NCBI GenBank assembly: GCA_965230045.1
Contig: OZ245940.1
Span: 4,588,001 to 4,652,000, forward strand
Length of the DNA stretch: 64,000 bases
Direction of reading: 5' to 3'
Source: G963662905 sp965230045
GTDB taxonomy: Bacteria; Bacteroidota; Bacteroidia; Bacteroidales; WRLA01
Part shown: in pieces, positions 1-8,660 of the stretch
Layout of the letters: every line of letters starts with the position of its first letter
How positions within the stretch are numbered: the first letter of the stretch is position 1
The notes under the pieces: generated by a model
Database searches by the model: none
The model's input: only the letters and a program-made list of their open reading frames with translations
What the model was told of the DNA's origin: nothing
Position numbers and translations under genes: made by a program

Positions 1-55
1 ATTAAAATCAGGTTTATGCAGCGGTTGATTTTTTTCTTGTTTTTCAAAAAAATAT

Positions 56-1255
56 CTATCGGTAGAGTGCAAGCAGCAGGTCAATGTCTTTAAAAGACAG
101 CAAAAAGGAGTCGCTCAAATATTTGCTCGTGCACACGCCTTTATAAAAATATATGCCGTTTCGCAGGCCGGCATCGCGTTTCAGCACCTGGTCGAGGCCG
201 CCTTCATCGCCAATTTTGGCAAGTACCGGCGTAAAAAAGTTGCTCAGGGCCACCGATGCAGTCCGCGGCACCCTGCTGGCGATATTGGGCACGCAATAAT
301 GCGCCAGGCCATATTTATAAAAGACCGGTTTTTTATGGTTTGTTGGGCGTGAACTTTCGAAGCAGCCTCCCTGATCAATACTGACGTCCATCACCACAGA
401 TCCTTCTTCCATTTCACGGAGGTATTCTTCAGAAATAAAGCAGGACCGCTGGCCTTCGCGGGAGTACATGGCGCCAATCAAAACATCGGCAGTTTGAAAG
501 GCTTTGCGCAACTCCCAGGGCTGCATGGTTGAAGTAAAAATCCTCCGGTTCAATCGGGTCTGGATTTTGCGGAGCTTGTATAGGTTACGGTCAAAAACCT
601 TCACCTGTGCGCCCAGCCCTATAGCGGTTCTGGCTGCATATTCGCCAACGGTTCCTCCTCCGATAATCACGACTTCGGCAGGAGATATGCCCGGGAAACC
701 GCCCAGCACCTTCCCTTTTCCATGTTCACAATCGCTGAGCAGTTGCGCAGCAGTGATCATGATGCTCGAGCCTACAATTTCGCTCATGCTGCGGATAACC
801 GGATAGGAATCAGAACGGTCGCGGATTTTCTCGAAGGAAAGCGCCGTGATTTTCTTTTGGATAAGGCTGTTGAAATATTCTTTATCCGCCATACCGGGCT
901 GCATACTGGAAATCAGGATTTGCCGTCCACGCATCATATCGCGCTCTTCGGCTGTTGGCGCATCAATTTTGAGGATGATGTCGCACTGGAACACTTCCGC
1001 AGCGGAATACACAATTTGTGCACCTTCATCGCTGTATTCCTTATCGGAAAATCCGGCTTTGTTCCCGGCACCTGCCTGCACCAGCACATCATGGCCTTTT
1101 TCCGCAAGCTCACCAACGGCATGGGGCGTCAGGGCAATACGGTTTTCAAATTCGGATTGCTCGGCCGGAATACCCAGGCTGTACCTCTTTCCGGAGGATT
1201 GCTTTTCTAATTGCTCCTCAAGGGGCATCAAGCGGTTCTTGTCAAAATCTACCAT
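56..1255 (-). CDS. ald: Alanine dehydrogenase / AlaDh-PNT family protein
   Basis: 399 aa, close to the usual length of AlaDh/PNT-family alanine dehydrogenases, which convert L-alanine and NAD+ to pyruvate and ammonia in the cytoplasm. Visible features are an N-terminal substrate region with Arg39 (NRIALTP) and Lys96 (LKIDAP), a Rossmann motif GGGTVG at about residues 199-204, and the conserved VSIDQGG segment with its Asp. Oddity: the segment that in classical Ald carries the catalytic His (YLHLAP) reads ISSMQPG here, so the His appears replaced by Gln. The family is clear but strict alanine specificity is an inference. It is the last gene of a minus-strand run porX-tsaE-ald, separated from tsaE by a 390-bp structured repeat, so it may be transcribed separately. 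Confidence 0.8.
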   Translation of the reverse strand: MVDFDKNRLMPLEEQLEKQSSGKRYSLGIPAEQSEFENRIALTPHAVGELAEKGHDVLVQAGAGNKAGFSDKEYSDEGAQIVYSAAEVFQCDIILKIDAPTAEERDMMRGRQILISSMQPGMADKEYFNSLIQKKITALSFEKIRDRSDSYPVIRSMSEIVGSSIMITAAQLLSDCEHGKGKVLGGFPGISPAEVVIIGGGTVGEYAARTAIGLGAQVKVFDRNLYKLRKIQTRLNRRIFTSTMQPWELRKAFQTADVLIGAMYSREGQRSCFISEEYLREMEEGSVVMDVSIDQGGCFESSRPTNHKKPVFYKYGLAHYCVPNIASRVPRTASVALSNFFTPVLAKIGDEGGLDQVLKRDAGLRNGIYFYKGVCTSKYLSDSFLLSFKDIDLLLALYR

Positions 1256-1262
1256 AGTGTTT

Positions 1263-1584
1263 GTCTATAAAGTACTGTGCTTGATTCAGAATGTTCGAGG
1301 TCGAGGCATTTCTTTTGCTGGAAAGGAGGAGTCCCGTCTGCACGGGATGACTGTTTCCAGCAAAAGAAATAATCCCGAAGCTTCGGGAGACATTATGGAC
1401 AAGCACTACCATAGTTTTTGTCCATAGAGTTGGGAGTTTGCTCTATAAAGTTCAAATTCAAGGTGCTATGCTGAGCACAGCCGAAGTACGTGTGAAAAAT
1501 CCAAACCGGATAATACTCAAGTATTTGAGGATTTGGATTTTGAGCAACAACGCAGAAGTTGGACTTTATAGACGAACTCTACCA
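1263..1584. repeat. Interspersed structured repeat, family A, copy A1
   Basis: Occupies nearly all of the 393-bp gap between tsaE and ald. The left module holds a 17-bp perfect stem (1308-1324 with 1354-1370) capped by CCCGTCTGCACGGG. The right module has ends AGAGTTTGCTCTATAAAG-like at about 1431-1450 and its imperfect inverse ACTTTATAGACGAACTCT at 1563-1580. Inside it lies a hairpin AAAATCCAAA (1496-1505) with TTTGGATTTT (1532-1541) and a tip AATAC-TCAA-GTATT (1512-1525). A palindrome TCCCGAAGCTTCGGGA lies at 1373-1388. Near-identical sequence recurs at 56403-56700, and the right module also recurs near 15130-15283. Confidence 0.85.
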
Positions 1585-1648
1585 TAAGCATTAATCTCAA
1601 TGAACAAATGGCAGCCCCGCTCAAAATAAACGGGGAATGCTTTTATTC

Positions 1649-2068
1649 TTAAAATTCGATCAGACGGGCACCTTCTTCGCCCGACTCATGAACAGACACA
1701 TATACGGTATTTTCGGGTAAAAGTTGCTTTGCGAGCTCAGGCCATTCCACAAAACAATAATTTCCGCTGTAAAAATACTCTTCAGCGCCCAGCCCCAGCA
1801 ACTCTTCCTGATCTTTCAGGCGGTAGAGGTCAAAATGATAAACTGCGCCCTGCGATGGGGAATAATACTCATTAATGAGCGCAAAAGTGGGGCTGCTTAC
1901 GGCATCTTCCACATCAAGAAAAGCGCAGATACGGGTAATAAAACTGGTTTTCCCGGCGCCCATAGCTCCGTCAAAAGCAAAAACCCGCTTGTCAGGATGG
2001 GCTGCAATTAACTTTTCTGCCGCAGCTGGCAATTGGCTTAAATTTTTTACCTCAATTGAATTTTTCAT
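1649..2068 (-). CDS. tsaE: tRNA threonylcarbamoyladenosine biosynthesis protein TsaE
   Basis: 139 aa, the normal size for TsaE (YjeE), the small ATPase that works with TsaB and TsaD in making the t6A37 modification of ANN-decoding tRNAs. The Walker A motif GAMGAGKT is at residues 34-41, followed by the family segment SSPTFALINEY and a conserved FVEWPE near the C-terminus. It starts 6 nt after the end of porX on the same strand and is probably cotranscribed with it. The link between porX, tsaE and an ald-type gene is known from other Bacteroidota genomes. It ends at family A repeat copy A1. Confidence 0.93.
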   Translation of the reverse strand: MKNSIEVKNLSQLPAAAEKLIAAHPDKRVFAFDGAMGAGKTSFITRICAFLDVEDAVSSPTFALINEYYSPSQGAVYHFDLYRLKDQEELLGLGAEEYFYSGNYCFVEWPELAKQLLPENTVYVSVHESGEEGARLIEF

Positions 2069-2074
2069 TGTTGC

Positions 2075-3634
2075 TTAACGGGCTTTAAGAGAAATATAAG
2101 GAATCAGGATTTCCTCCATCGACAAACCTCCATGCTGGAACGTATCGCGATAGTATTTCACATAATAGTTGTAATTGTTCGGATAGGCCAGGAAATCATT
2201 CGTACGTGCAAAAATATAAGAAGAAGACACATTGGTTTTGGGCAGGAAATAATCCTCCGGGCGCGTCATGGCAAACACATCTTTTTTATTGTAATTCAGG
2301 CTTCTGCCTACTTTATAACGCAAATTGGTATTTGTAGCACGGTCGCCCACCACTTTAAGGGCATTATCTACCTTCACCGAGCCATGATCGGTTGTGATGA
2401 CCACATCGGCATCGCGTGAGCTGAGATAGCGCAAAATTTCAAAAAGCGGGCTATGCTCAAACCAGCTCATGGTGAGCGAGCGGTAAGCAGATTCATCATC
2501 GGCCAGCTCACGGATTACTTCCATTTCGGTGCGGGCATGCGATAGCATATCCACAAAATTATACACGATTACGTTCAATTGGTTGTTGAACAGGCCGGGC
2601 ATTGCTTCCACTAATCGTTTCCCGGCATTCAGGCTCAACACTTTATGATAGGAATATTTCATATCCGACAGCCCGAAGCGCTTGAGCCATTCACCCAGCA
2701 GTTCGGATTCAAATTGATTTTTGGAACCTTCGGCATCTTCATCGAGCCACAGTTTGGGATATTTGTTTTTGATCCCCAGCGGCATCAGGCCACTAAAAAG
2801 GCAGTTGCGTGCATATTGCGTAACCGTTGGCAAAACGGAATAATAAATATCCTCATCCTGAACCCGGTAATACTCTTCGATCATGGGCTGGATCATCTTC
2901 CACTGATCAAAACGCAGATTATCGATCAGAACAAAAAATACCGGTTTTCCGGAATTGCGCAATTGGGGCAATAATTTGTATTTCAACAAAGTGTGCGACT
3001 GCACCGGATTGTCGTCAGTAGCATTGGTCAGCCAGTCGCGGTAATTGCGTTCGTAATACTTACAGAACATCTGGTTGGCTTCCTCTTTTTGCATGCGCAG
3101 CACTTCCTGCATGCTTTCATCCTTCGATTTTTCCAGTTTCAATTCCCAGTTGACCAATTTTTTATACAGATCAACCCACTGTTTATAATCCAGGTCATTG
3201 CCCAGCTCCATGCCAATACTGCGGAATTCCTGCTGGTATCCCATTGTGGTTTTCTGGCTCACCAGTTCTTTATTATCGAGGTTTTTCTTAAGGCAAAGCA
3301 ATATCTGGTTGGGATTGACCGGCTTGATGAGATAATCGGCAATATTTGAGCCAATTGCCTCTTCCATAATGCTTTCTTCCTCACTTTTGGTAATCATTAC
3401 CACCGGCAAACCCGGAAAATCGTTTTTGATTTGCTCCAAAGCTTCCAGACCGCTGATGCCGGGCATATTTTCATCCAGAAAAACGATATCGAAAGGTTTT
3501 TGCTGCACAACCTCCAGGGCTTCATCACCATTATTGCAGGTGGTTACCTCATAATTTTTTTGTTCCAGAAAAATAATATGCGGTTTCAGCAAGTCAATTT
3601 CATCATCGACCCATAAGATCTTTATTTTATCCAT
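2075..3634 (-). CDS. porX: PorX-type response regulator with PglZ domain
   Basis: 519 aa. Residues 1-120 form a receiver domain with acidic pocket DD (10-11), phosphoacceptor Asp54 (VFLDENMPG) and a conserved Lys in YLIKPV. A long helical linker follows, then a PglZ-type alkaline-phosphatase-fold domain with metal-ligand signatures FVLIDNLRFD and TTDHGSV. This REC-PglZ architecture is that of PorX, which with PorY and SigP controls type IX secretion genes in Porphyromonas gingivalis; its PglZ domain has been reported as a phosphodiesterase. No porY is visible nearby, as expected since the kinase is usually encoded elsewhere. T9SS sorting domains in this window (7474-7926, 30776-32449) agree with an active T9SS in this organism. 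Confidence 0.92.
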   Translation of the reverse strand: MDKIKILWVDDEIDLLKPHIIFLEQKNYEVTTCNNGDEALEVVQQKPFDIVFLDENMPGISGLEALEQIKNDFPGLPVVMITKSEEESIMEEAIGSNIADYLIKPVNPNQILLCLKKNLDNKELVSQKTTMGYQQEFRSIGMELGNDLDYKQWVDLYKKLVNWELKLEKSKDESMQEVLRMQKEEANQMFCKYYERNYRDWLTNATDDNPVQSHTLLKYKLLPQLRNSGKPVFFVLIDNLRFDQWKMIQPMIEEYYRVQDEDIYYSVLPTVTQYARNCLFSGLMPLGIKNKYPKLWLDEDAEGSKNQFESELLGEWLKRFGLSDMKYSYHKVLSLNAGKRLVEAMPGLFNNQLNVIVYNFVDMLSHARTEMEVIRELADDESAYRSLTMSWFEHSPLFEILRYLSSRDADVVITTDHGSVKVDNALKVVGDRATNTNLRYKVGRSLNYNKKDVFAMTRPEDYFLPKTNVSSSYIFARTNDFLAYPNNYNYYVKYYRDTFQHGGLSMEEILIPYISLKAR

Positions 3635-3737
3635 GTGATTCAGTTTTAATATTTAGGCAGCGTAAACCTTTGTCATTCAATATTCTTTTAATGAAAGGAT
3701 CAAATCCTGTGCAGGGGATTTAGAATAAACGAAAATA

Positions 3738-3745
3738 CAAAATTA
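3738..3745 (-). promoter_or_regulatory. Possible -7 box of porX
   Basis: Read on the minus strand this is TAATTTTG, a match to the Bacteroidota -7 consensus TAnnTTTG, about 104 nt upstream of the porX start. No good -33 TTTG is seen at the expected distance, so the call is weak. Confidence 0.3.
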
Positions 3746-3792
3746 TTATTGAAGGGCGACGGGAAGGAATGTTTTAAAATTTGTTAACCTGA

Positions 3793-4132
3793 TTGGTTCT
3801 ACTAGGAATTCCGTGGATAACAATAATGTTTGAAAATAATATGCAGATATTTATTAATAAACTATTGATCCCTAACAGATTCCTCCCTACACAAAGCCTT
3901 AACCACTTCGTTTGGCTTTGTTCCAGTCGGAATGACGCTGTTTATTAGGCGTTTACGGCAAATGCGGCGAGGACGTGTTTAAAATATACTACTGTGTCCT
4001 CGCCGCATTTGCCTCCGGACTTCTTAAAAACGCGTCATTCCGACAAAGTTTCCGAAGCATGAGGAAAACTTTGGAGGAATCTCTTTGGAAATAAAGTGAT
4101 TTTTCTTTCCACGAAATTCCGTGTAGAACCAA
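3793..4132. repeat. MITE-like element, family C, copy C1
   Basis: A 340-bp non-coding element bounded by 24-bp terminal inverted repeats (3793-3816 and 4109-4132) that match at 21 of 24 positions. Nested inside are a 13-bp perfect inverted repeat (3926-3938 with 4032-4044) and an 18-bp perfect inverted repeat (3957-3974 with 3996-4013) enclosing GGCAAATGCGGCGAGGAC. The whole element could fold into one long hairpin. A second, shorter copy lies inverted at 45597-45802. No transposase is encoded; the ends would need one supplied in trans. It sits in the divergent gap between porX and the HD gene. Confidence 0.8.
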
Positions 4133-4332
4133 CCGATTAATTCATGAATCTTCGACATGAGCACATTCGACATGCTCAGTGACCAAGCACAAAATGCAAT
4201 AAGAGAAAGTAAGCGCAAGTTTTTGGCACGCAGGAATAGCCATAGCTATTTTGAGTACCGGAAACTTGGCATTGCTTTCTGTTGAAGCGGTTTGCGTTTG
4301 TAATAGAATGGATTGCGAATTATTCAGGTTAA
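4133..4332. repeat. Interspersed structured repeat, family B, copy B1
   Basis: About 200 bp, directly abutting the right end of the family C element. Shares long near-identical blocks with 21084-21264 and 60097-60307, for example GCAATAAGAGAAAG and AGGAATAGCC...AGCTATTTTGAG. The ends are imperfect inverted repeats (ATTAATTCATGAA against TTGCGAATTATTCAGG) and a central AATAGC-cata-GCTATT hairpin is present. Open frames across it are not genes. It ends 79 nt before the HD gene start and so may be part of its leader or promoter region. Confidence 0.8.
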
Positions 4333-4411
4333 AGCAAGCTGATGGGTTCGAACGGGAGCGATAATGCACTTTTCCCTGCAAATCATTACCTTCGCAGCAG
4401 AATTTCAGACA

Positions 4412-5665
4412 ATGCAGGCAGAAATAAACAAAAAGAAGATATTTAATGATCCGGTTCATGGATTTATTTCCGTACCCGGAGATTTGCTTTTCGATCTGGT
4501 CCAGCATCCATATTTCCAGCGATTAAGACGCATTAAACAGCTGGGCATGACCCATTTGGTTTATCCGGGCGCATTGCACACGCGCTTTCAGCATGCCCTT
4601 GGCGCCATGCACCTGATGCACCGCGCCATCGAAGTACTGAGATTAAAAGGCCAGCAGGTAAGCGATGAAGAAGCAGAAGCGGCCTGCATTGCGATTCTCC
4701 TGCACGACATCGGCCATGGCCCCTTTTCGCATGCACTCGAAAACACCATCATAAAAAATACCTCCCACGAAGAAATCAGCCTGTTGATGATGCAGCGCCT
4801 CAATGAAGAATTTGAAGGCAAACTGCAATTGGCCATTGAGATTTTTAAAGGAGATTATCCAAAACGCTTCCTGCATCAACTGGTGAGCGGACAGCTTGAC
4901 GTGGACCGTCTCGATTATCTGAAACGCGACAGTTTTTTCACCGGAGTGTCTGAAGGAGTAATCGGCACCGAGCGCATCATCAGTATGCTGGATGTGCGTG
5001 ATGACGAACTGGTGGTAGAAGCCAAAGGCATTTACAGCATCGAAAATTTCCTGGTCTCCCGCCGGATTATGTACTGGCAGGTCTATCTCCACAAAACCTC
5101 ACTATCTGCAGAACACCTGCTGATGCACACCCTCGACCATGCACGAAAGCTCAGCCGGGGCGGGCATGAACTTTTTGCCACACCTGCATTGAGCTGGTTC
5201 CTTCAGAAAGATCCCGGGTCTTTGGATTTTCATAATAATCCCGAAGTACTGGATCATTTCGCAGCCCTGGACGATTTCGATATTTTCACCGCTTTGAAAG
5301 TCTGGTCATCACATACGGATAAGCTTCTGAGCATAATGGCCGGCAAACTGACCAAACGTAAATTGCTCCGCATTGAATTTCTCGGCAAAAAACCCAAAAA
5401 AAACCAGCTCCAACCGCTGATTCAAAAAGTTCAGGAGTTCTTTGAGATCACTGCCGACGAAGCGCAGGAACTGGTCATCAGCGAAAAAATCTCCAACCAC
5501 ACCTACGATCCGCGCCAGGGCACCATTAAAATCCTGAACAAAGGCGGCGAAGTAAGCGAACTCGATCAGGCCTCCGGCGATTTTGATACACGCGCACTGG
5601 CACGCAGCCATACCAAACATTTTTTGTTGTATCCGAAGGAGATTGGACGGTTTGAGATGGGATAA
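4412..5665 (+). CDS. HD superfamily phosphohydrolase (COG1078 type)
   Basis: 417 aa from the ATG at 4412, chosen because the family start KKIFNDPVHGFI follows at once; an in-frame ATG at 4364 adds 16 atypical residues. HD-domain metal ligands are visible as HTRFQHALGAMHL, LLHDIGHGPFSHALE and the later Asp of VDRLDYLKRD. The architecture matches COG1078/YdhJ-like proteins related to SAMHD1 and dGTPases, which hydrolyse nucleotides; the true substrate of this group is not settled. It stands alone on the plus strand, divergent from porX, and ends in a strong bidirectional terminator at 5681-5720. Confidence 0.85.
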   Translation: MQAEINKKKIFNDPVHGFISVPGDLLFDLVQHPYFQRLRRIKQLGMTHLVYPGALHTRFQHALGAMHLMHRAIEVLRLKGQQVSDEEAEAACIAILLHDIGHGPFSHALENTIIKNTSHEEISLLMMQRLNEEFEGKLQLAIEIFKGDYPKRFLHQLVSGQLDVDRLDYLKRDSFFTGVSEGVIGTERIISMLDVRDDELVVEAKGIYSIENFLVSRRIMYWQVYLHKTSLSAEHLLMHTLDHARKLSRGGHELFATPALSWFLQKDPGSLDFHNNPEVLDHFAALDDFDIFTALKVWSSHTDKLLSIMAGKLTKRKLLRIEFLGKKPKKNQLQPLIQKVQEFFEITADEAQELVISEKISNHTYDPRQGTIKILNKGGEVSELDQASGDFDTRALARSHTKHFLLYPKEIGRFEMG

Positions 5666-5680
5666 ACAATACGGAAATAT

Positions 5681-5720
5681 AAAAAAGTAGGGCTGCGATG
5701 CATCGCAGCCCTACTTTTTT
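5681..5720. terminator. Bidirectional intrinsic terminator
   Basis: A perfect 40-bp palindrome: a 20-bp stem whose GC-rich part is GTAGGGCTGCGATG, with A6 on the left and T6 on the right, so it can terminate transcription from both sides. It lies between the 3' ends of the convergent HD gene and the PKD protein gene. Confidence 0.9.
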
Positions 5721-5775
5721 TTCTAAACCGCACATTAACAATGAATTACATTATACGCTTCACATGCACATATGT

Positions 5776-7422
5776 TCAATCATGAAAAATCAAAAAAGGG
5801 TCAGGTTTACTATGCTCCACCGCCTGCGTTGTATCCAAATTCTTGCAGCCCTGCACATCCGTTACTTCCACAATTACGCTCAGCGTAGTGTCCGCATAAA
5901 AGCTGGTGTCTGTTGAGCCGTTTTGCCAGAGGTAGCTTTGAAAATCCCCTGGCCAGAGGTTTACACCATAACCTTCGCAAAAACCGGTATCTGCGGGCAG
6001 GAAAGGAACAGGAAAAGGATGGATAAAAACCTCCTGCACGGTAGTGTCGTTCAGGCTGTTGTTATAGCCAATTACACTCACCTGATAAGCTCCGGTATCT
6101 TCATAAACATGATAGGGGAAAAAGGAATCCGAATAATTGGCCGCACCACTGGCCAGATCTCCAAAATCCCAGAAAACAGAATCCTGGGAGGCAGTATCAG
6201 TAATGGCGAAGAAGCTGGTATCCCCAATGCAATGGCCTTCCCAGGTGAAGCTGGCGTAATTGAAAAAGGATTGGATGAAGGCGGGGAGGCCGAGGCGGCT
6301 TAGGTGGGTGTTGGTTCCGTCATCAAGAAATAATGCTGAATCAACAAAGTTACATAATGCGCCTAATGAGTCAGGATTCTCTATAATACTTAAATAAGCA
6401 TGACTATTTTTTGCGATATAAAGTCTGTGGTTAGGCCCGATCTGCATAGCACCAAATTCATTTGCCACACCATACAAACTAACAATCTCTATTTCTGAAT
6501 TCACAATGGTTAGAGAATCTTCGGATTCAAGATTATATTGGTGAATTTTTCTATGTATACCGGAGGGTTCATACCCTAAGGAAGAAACATAGAGTTTTGT
6601 TCCATTAGGTGAAAATCCTAATCCATATGGGTTATGGTATGCTATTGGACGTACTAAGCTTATTGGATTACTTAGTACACCACTTAAGTTATCAAAGTTA
6701 AATATTTGCGTCATCTTTGGGTTACCTCCAATAAGCGCTAAATGTTTTCCATCTGGAGAAGCTTTCATATAGCCTGTAATACTAGGTAAATAATTGTGTA
6801 TTTCTCCTATTGACTGAACTATAGGTTCAGTATGCAAAGAATCTGTGTCAATAAGGTAAGTTAGAAAGGTGTTGCCTCCCCACAAGTGGGTTATAACCCA
6901 TACATATAAACCATTTGCATGTGCAACAGATGTTACTTTCTCATGAACAGGCCCAGAGAGAAAAATATTTTTTCTCTCTGAAATATCACCTAAGCCATTA
7001 TCTAAATTCATATTTACTATAGAGTAACGTAGTCCTTCATATCCATTAATTTCAGGAATCGTAAACAGATAATAAAGACTATCATTGCCTGGTGCTGGAA
7101 TAACTATAGAGGACATTGTCGCAGACGGGTCTCCTCCAAGATTGTTTCCGTTAGGCATGGTGTCATGCATGGAATTCCAAACAGTAACCCCATCTGTATA
7201 AAAAAGCAAATTGCCGTCTTTGCCCGAAATGCTGGCACATCCTTCCCATTGATTGATTTGTCCGTCAAAAACTGCCTGAGGGCTGCCATCGGGGGTATTA
7301 AACGTAATGCCGGCACGTTGGCCGAAATACCAATTATTGGCTTGTTTGTTCTGGGCATACAAAACACTTGTCCAAAAAAATGAACTTACAATAAGCAACA
7401 ACAGCTGTTTCCGGCATAACAT
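5776..7422 (-). CDS. Secreted beta-propeller-like / PKD-domain protein, C-terminally short
   Basis: 548 aa from the ATG at 7422, chosen because a clean signal peptide follows (RKQLLLLIVSSFFWTSVLYAQ); an upstream ATG at 7464 adds 14 residues. The mature part opens with NNWYFGQRAGITF, typical of Bacteroidota extracellular proteins that begin with a WD40-like propeller (about 40-400). A PKD-like domain with VFWDFGD and a further Ig-like stretch follow. Such proteins usually end in a T9SS sorting domain, but this one stops right after QGCKNLDTTQAVEHSKPDP with no such tail, about 55 nt before the terminator. It may be a 3'-truncated surface protein. Substrate unknown. Confidence 0.65.
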   Translation of the reverse strand: MLCRKQLLLLIVSSFFWTSVLYAQNKQANNWYFGQRAGITFNTPDGSPQAVFDGQINQWEGCASISGKDGNLLFYTDGVTVWNSMHDTMPNGNNLGGDPSATMSSIVIPAPGNDSLYYLFTIPEINGYEGLRYSIVNMNLDNGLGDISERKNIFLSGPVHEKVTSVAHANGLYVWVITHLWGGNTFLTYLIDTDSLHTEPIVQSIGEIHNYLPSITGYMKASPDGKHLALIGGNPKMTQIFNFDNLSGVLSNPISLVRPIAYHNPYGLGFSPNGTKLYVSSLGYEPSGIHRKIHQYNLESEDSLTIVNSEIEIVSLYGVANEFGAMQIGPNHRLYIAKNSHAYLSIIENPDSLGALCNFVDSALFLDDGTNTHLSRLGLPAFIQSFFNYASFTWEGHCIGDTSFFAITDTASQDSVFWDFGDLASGAANYSDSFFPYHVYEDTGAYQVSVIGYNNSLNDTTVQEVFIHPFPVPFLPADTGFCEGYGVNLWPGDFQSYLWQNGSTDTSFYADTTLSVIVEVTDVQGCKNLDTTQAVEHSKPDPFLIFHD

Positions 7423-7473
7423 AATACAAAAATAGGGCTTTATTCGTATAAAACGTAAAGCCACGACAAAACT

Positions 7474-7926
7474 TTATTGTTTAATAATTTTCCACTCTCG
7501 CCGCAAACTACCCGATTTAATGCGCAGCAGGTAAATGCCCGCAGGTTCATTGCTCAGGTCGATTTGCTGGCGGTTTTCCATGGCTTCTACACGCATAAGC
7601 AGGCTGCCGCTCAGGGTATAGACTTCGTATTCCGGGAGCGCATCCAGGGCAAACCCCCGGCTTTCCAATATAAGCAAGCCTTGTGTTGGGTTTGGATAAA
7701 TTTTAACGGTAGCTTCTCCCAGCGTTTCCTGCAAAGGCTTGGGTAGTTCCGGCTCCCCTTGCAGGCTGTCGTTGAAATTGGTAGTGGTCTGCAGATCCTT
7801 GCCCATATTAATGATACGGGCAGTGCGGTTGCCGTTTTCGTCGTATTGGTAGGTGGTTTGGGCGATGATGTTTATATTTATAGCAAACAAGCATATAATA
7901 AAAAATGTGGTTAATCTATTTTTCAT
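7474..7926 (-). CDS. Small secreted protein with YD motif and T9SS type A sorting domain
   Basis: 150 aa. Residues 1-22 are a signal peptide ending in NIIAQ. A single Rhs/YD-like motif YQYDENGNRTARI follows, then a linker and a complete type A T9SS C-terminal domain from about residue 72: KIYPNPTQG at its start, GIYLLRIKSG in the middle and REWKIIKQ at the end. The sorting domain predicts export through the T9SS and surface attachment or release. The lone YD motif suggests a remnant or companion of the Rhs-type gene at 9362-10771 in the same strand and cluster. Function unknown. Confidence 0.7.
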   Translation of the reverse strand: MKNRLTTFFIICLFAININIIAQTTYQYDENGNRTARIINMGKDLQTTTNFNDSLQGEPELPKPLQETLGEATVKIYPNPTQGLLILESRGFALDALPEYEVYTLSGSLLMRVEAMENRQQIDLSNEPAGIYLLRIKSGSLRREWKIIKQ

Positions 7927-7937
7927 TGTAATTAAGT

Positions 7938-8618
7938 TTATTGTTTATATCTGGGACGAGCCGTTGTATCGTAGATTCTGTAGGCATCTAGGCTTTTTAT
8001 CCATTCACCTATAGTGGAGTCAGCATACATCCAAAAATATTCTTTTCTGTTTTTTAAAAGGGTGTCTCTGCTGTCACCACAATAGACCCAACTTTCATTG
8101 TTATCCCCAAACTTACCACAAAACCAATGGTTGTTGTAAAAACCAAAATGTTTATGGGCGTATTCATTTTTGAAATGAGGAAAGCCGGGGTCACAATCAA
8201 TTAATTTTAAATTTAGAGAGTCTATTATTAAAAAAGAAATGTTTTGATTATCATTCAGATTTGCTTTCAGGGTGTCATTCAATATTTTATACTGACCAAT
8301 ATAATACTTATAATTATCTCTAAGTGTGTATTCTAATGCTTCATATTTAATCCCTTTAGGAGCTGATTCTTCACTTGCTTCTTTTAGGTTCGAAATTGAT
8401 CTTTTAGAGGTTCTTAAACTAATGTGATTGTCTCTGCATATTGATATATACCACGTTACTATTCTATCTGCTTCATTTGATTTTTCCTCACCAATTAAAT
8501 AAATTCCAAGCAATGAATTATTTGAACTGCAGTTTTTCTGTCCAAAAACGGACATAGATGATACGGAAAGAAGTTGAGCAATTAAATTAATAAAAACAAA
8601 TAGTTTTAGTGATTTCAT
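7938..8618 (-). CDS. Secreted protein of unknown function, tandem paralogue 1 (possible immunity protein)
   Basis: 226 aa with a signal peptide (KLFVFINLIAQLLSVSSMSVFGQ). I do not recognise a family. It is a clear paralogue of the next gene upstream (8661-9332): both share YAHK..GFY.NHWFCG, NN..WVYCGD..DTLL, FWM.AD and an ending DA.RIYDTT..P.YKQ. The conserved Cys, Trp and Gly suggest a small extracytoplasmic beta domain. Position downstream of an Rhs-type toxin-like gene, tandem duplication and AT-rich base use make immunity protein a reasonable guess, but nothing in the sequence proves it. Confidence 0.6.
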   Translation of the reverse strand: MKSLKLFVFINLIAQLLSVSSMSVFGQKNCSSNNSLLGIYLIGEEKSNEADRIVTWYISICRDNHISLRTSKRSISNLKEASEESAPKGIKYEALEYTLRDNYKYYIGQYKILNDTLKANLNDNQNISFLIIDSLNLKLIDCDPGFPHFKNEYAHKHFGFYNNHWFCGKFGDNNESWVYCGDSRDTLLKNRKEYFWMYADSTIGEWIKSLDAYRIYDTTARPRYKQ

Positions 8619-8660
8619 CGGGTTTATATTTTGAATCCTGACAATAAAAGAGGTTGTTAA

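Noticed and set aside
504..1427. Several plus-strand open frames over the ald gene
   Set aside because: They are antisense shadows of a well-conserved minus-strand gene and continue into repeat A1; no family features.
3793..4132. Insertion sequence
   Set aside because: Good terminal inverted repeats but no transposase frame; classed as MITE-like only.
4024..4507. Minus-strand open frames upstream of the HD gene
   Set aside because: They run through repeats C1 and B1 and into the start of the HD gene; composition follows the repeats.
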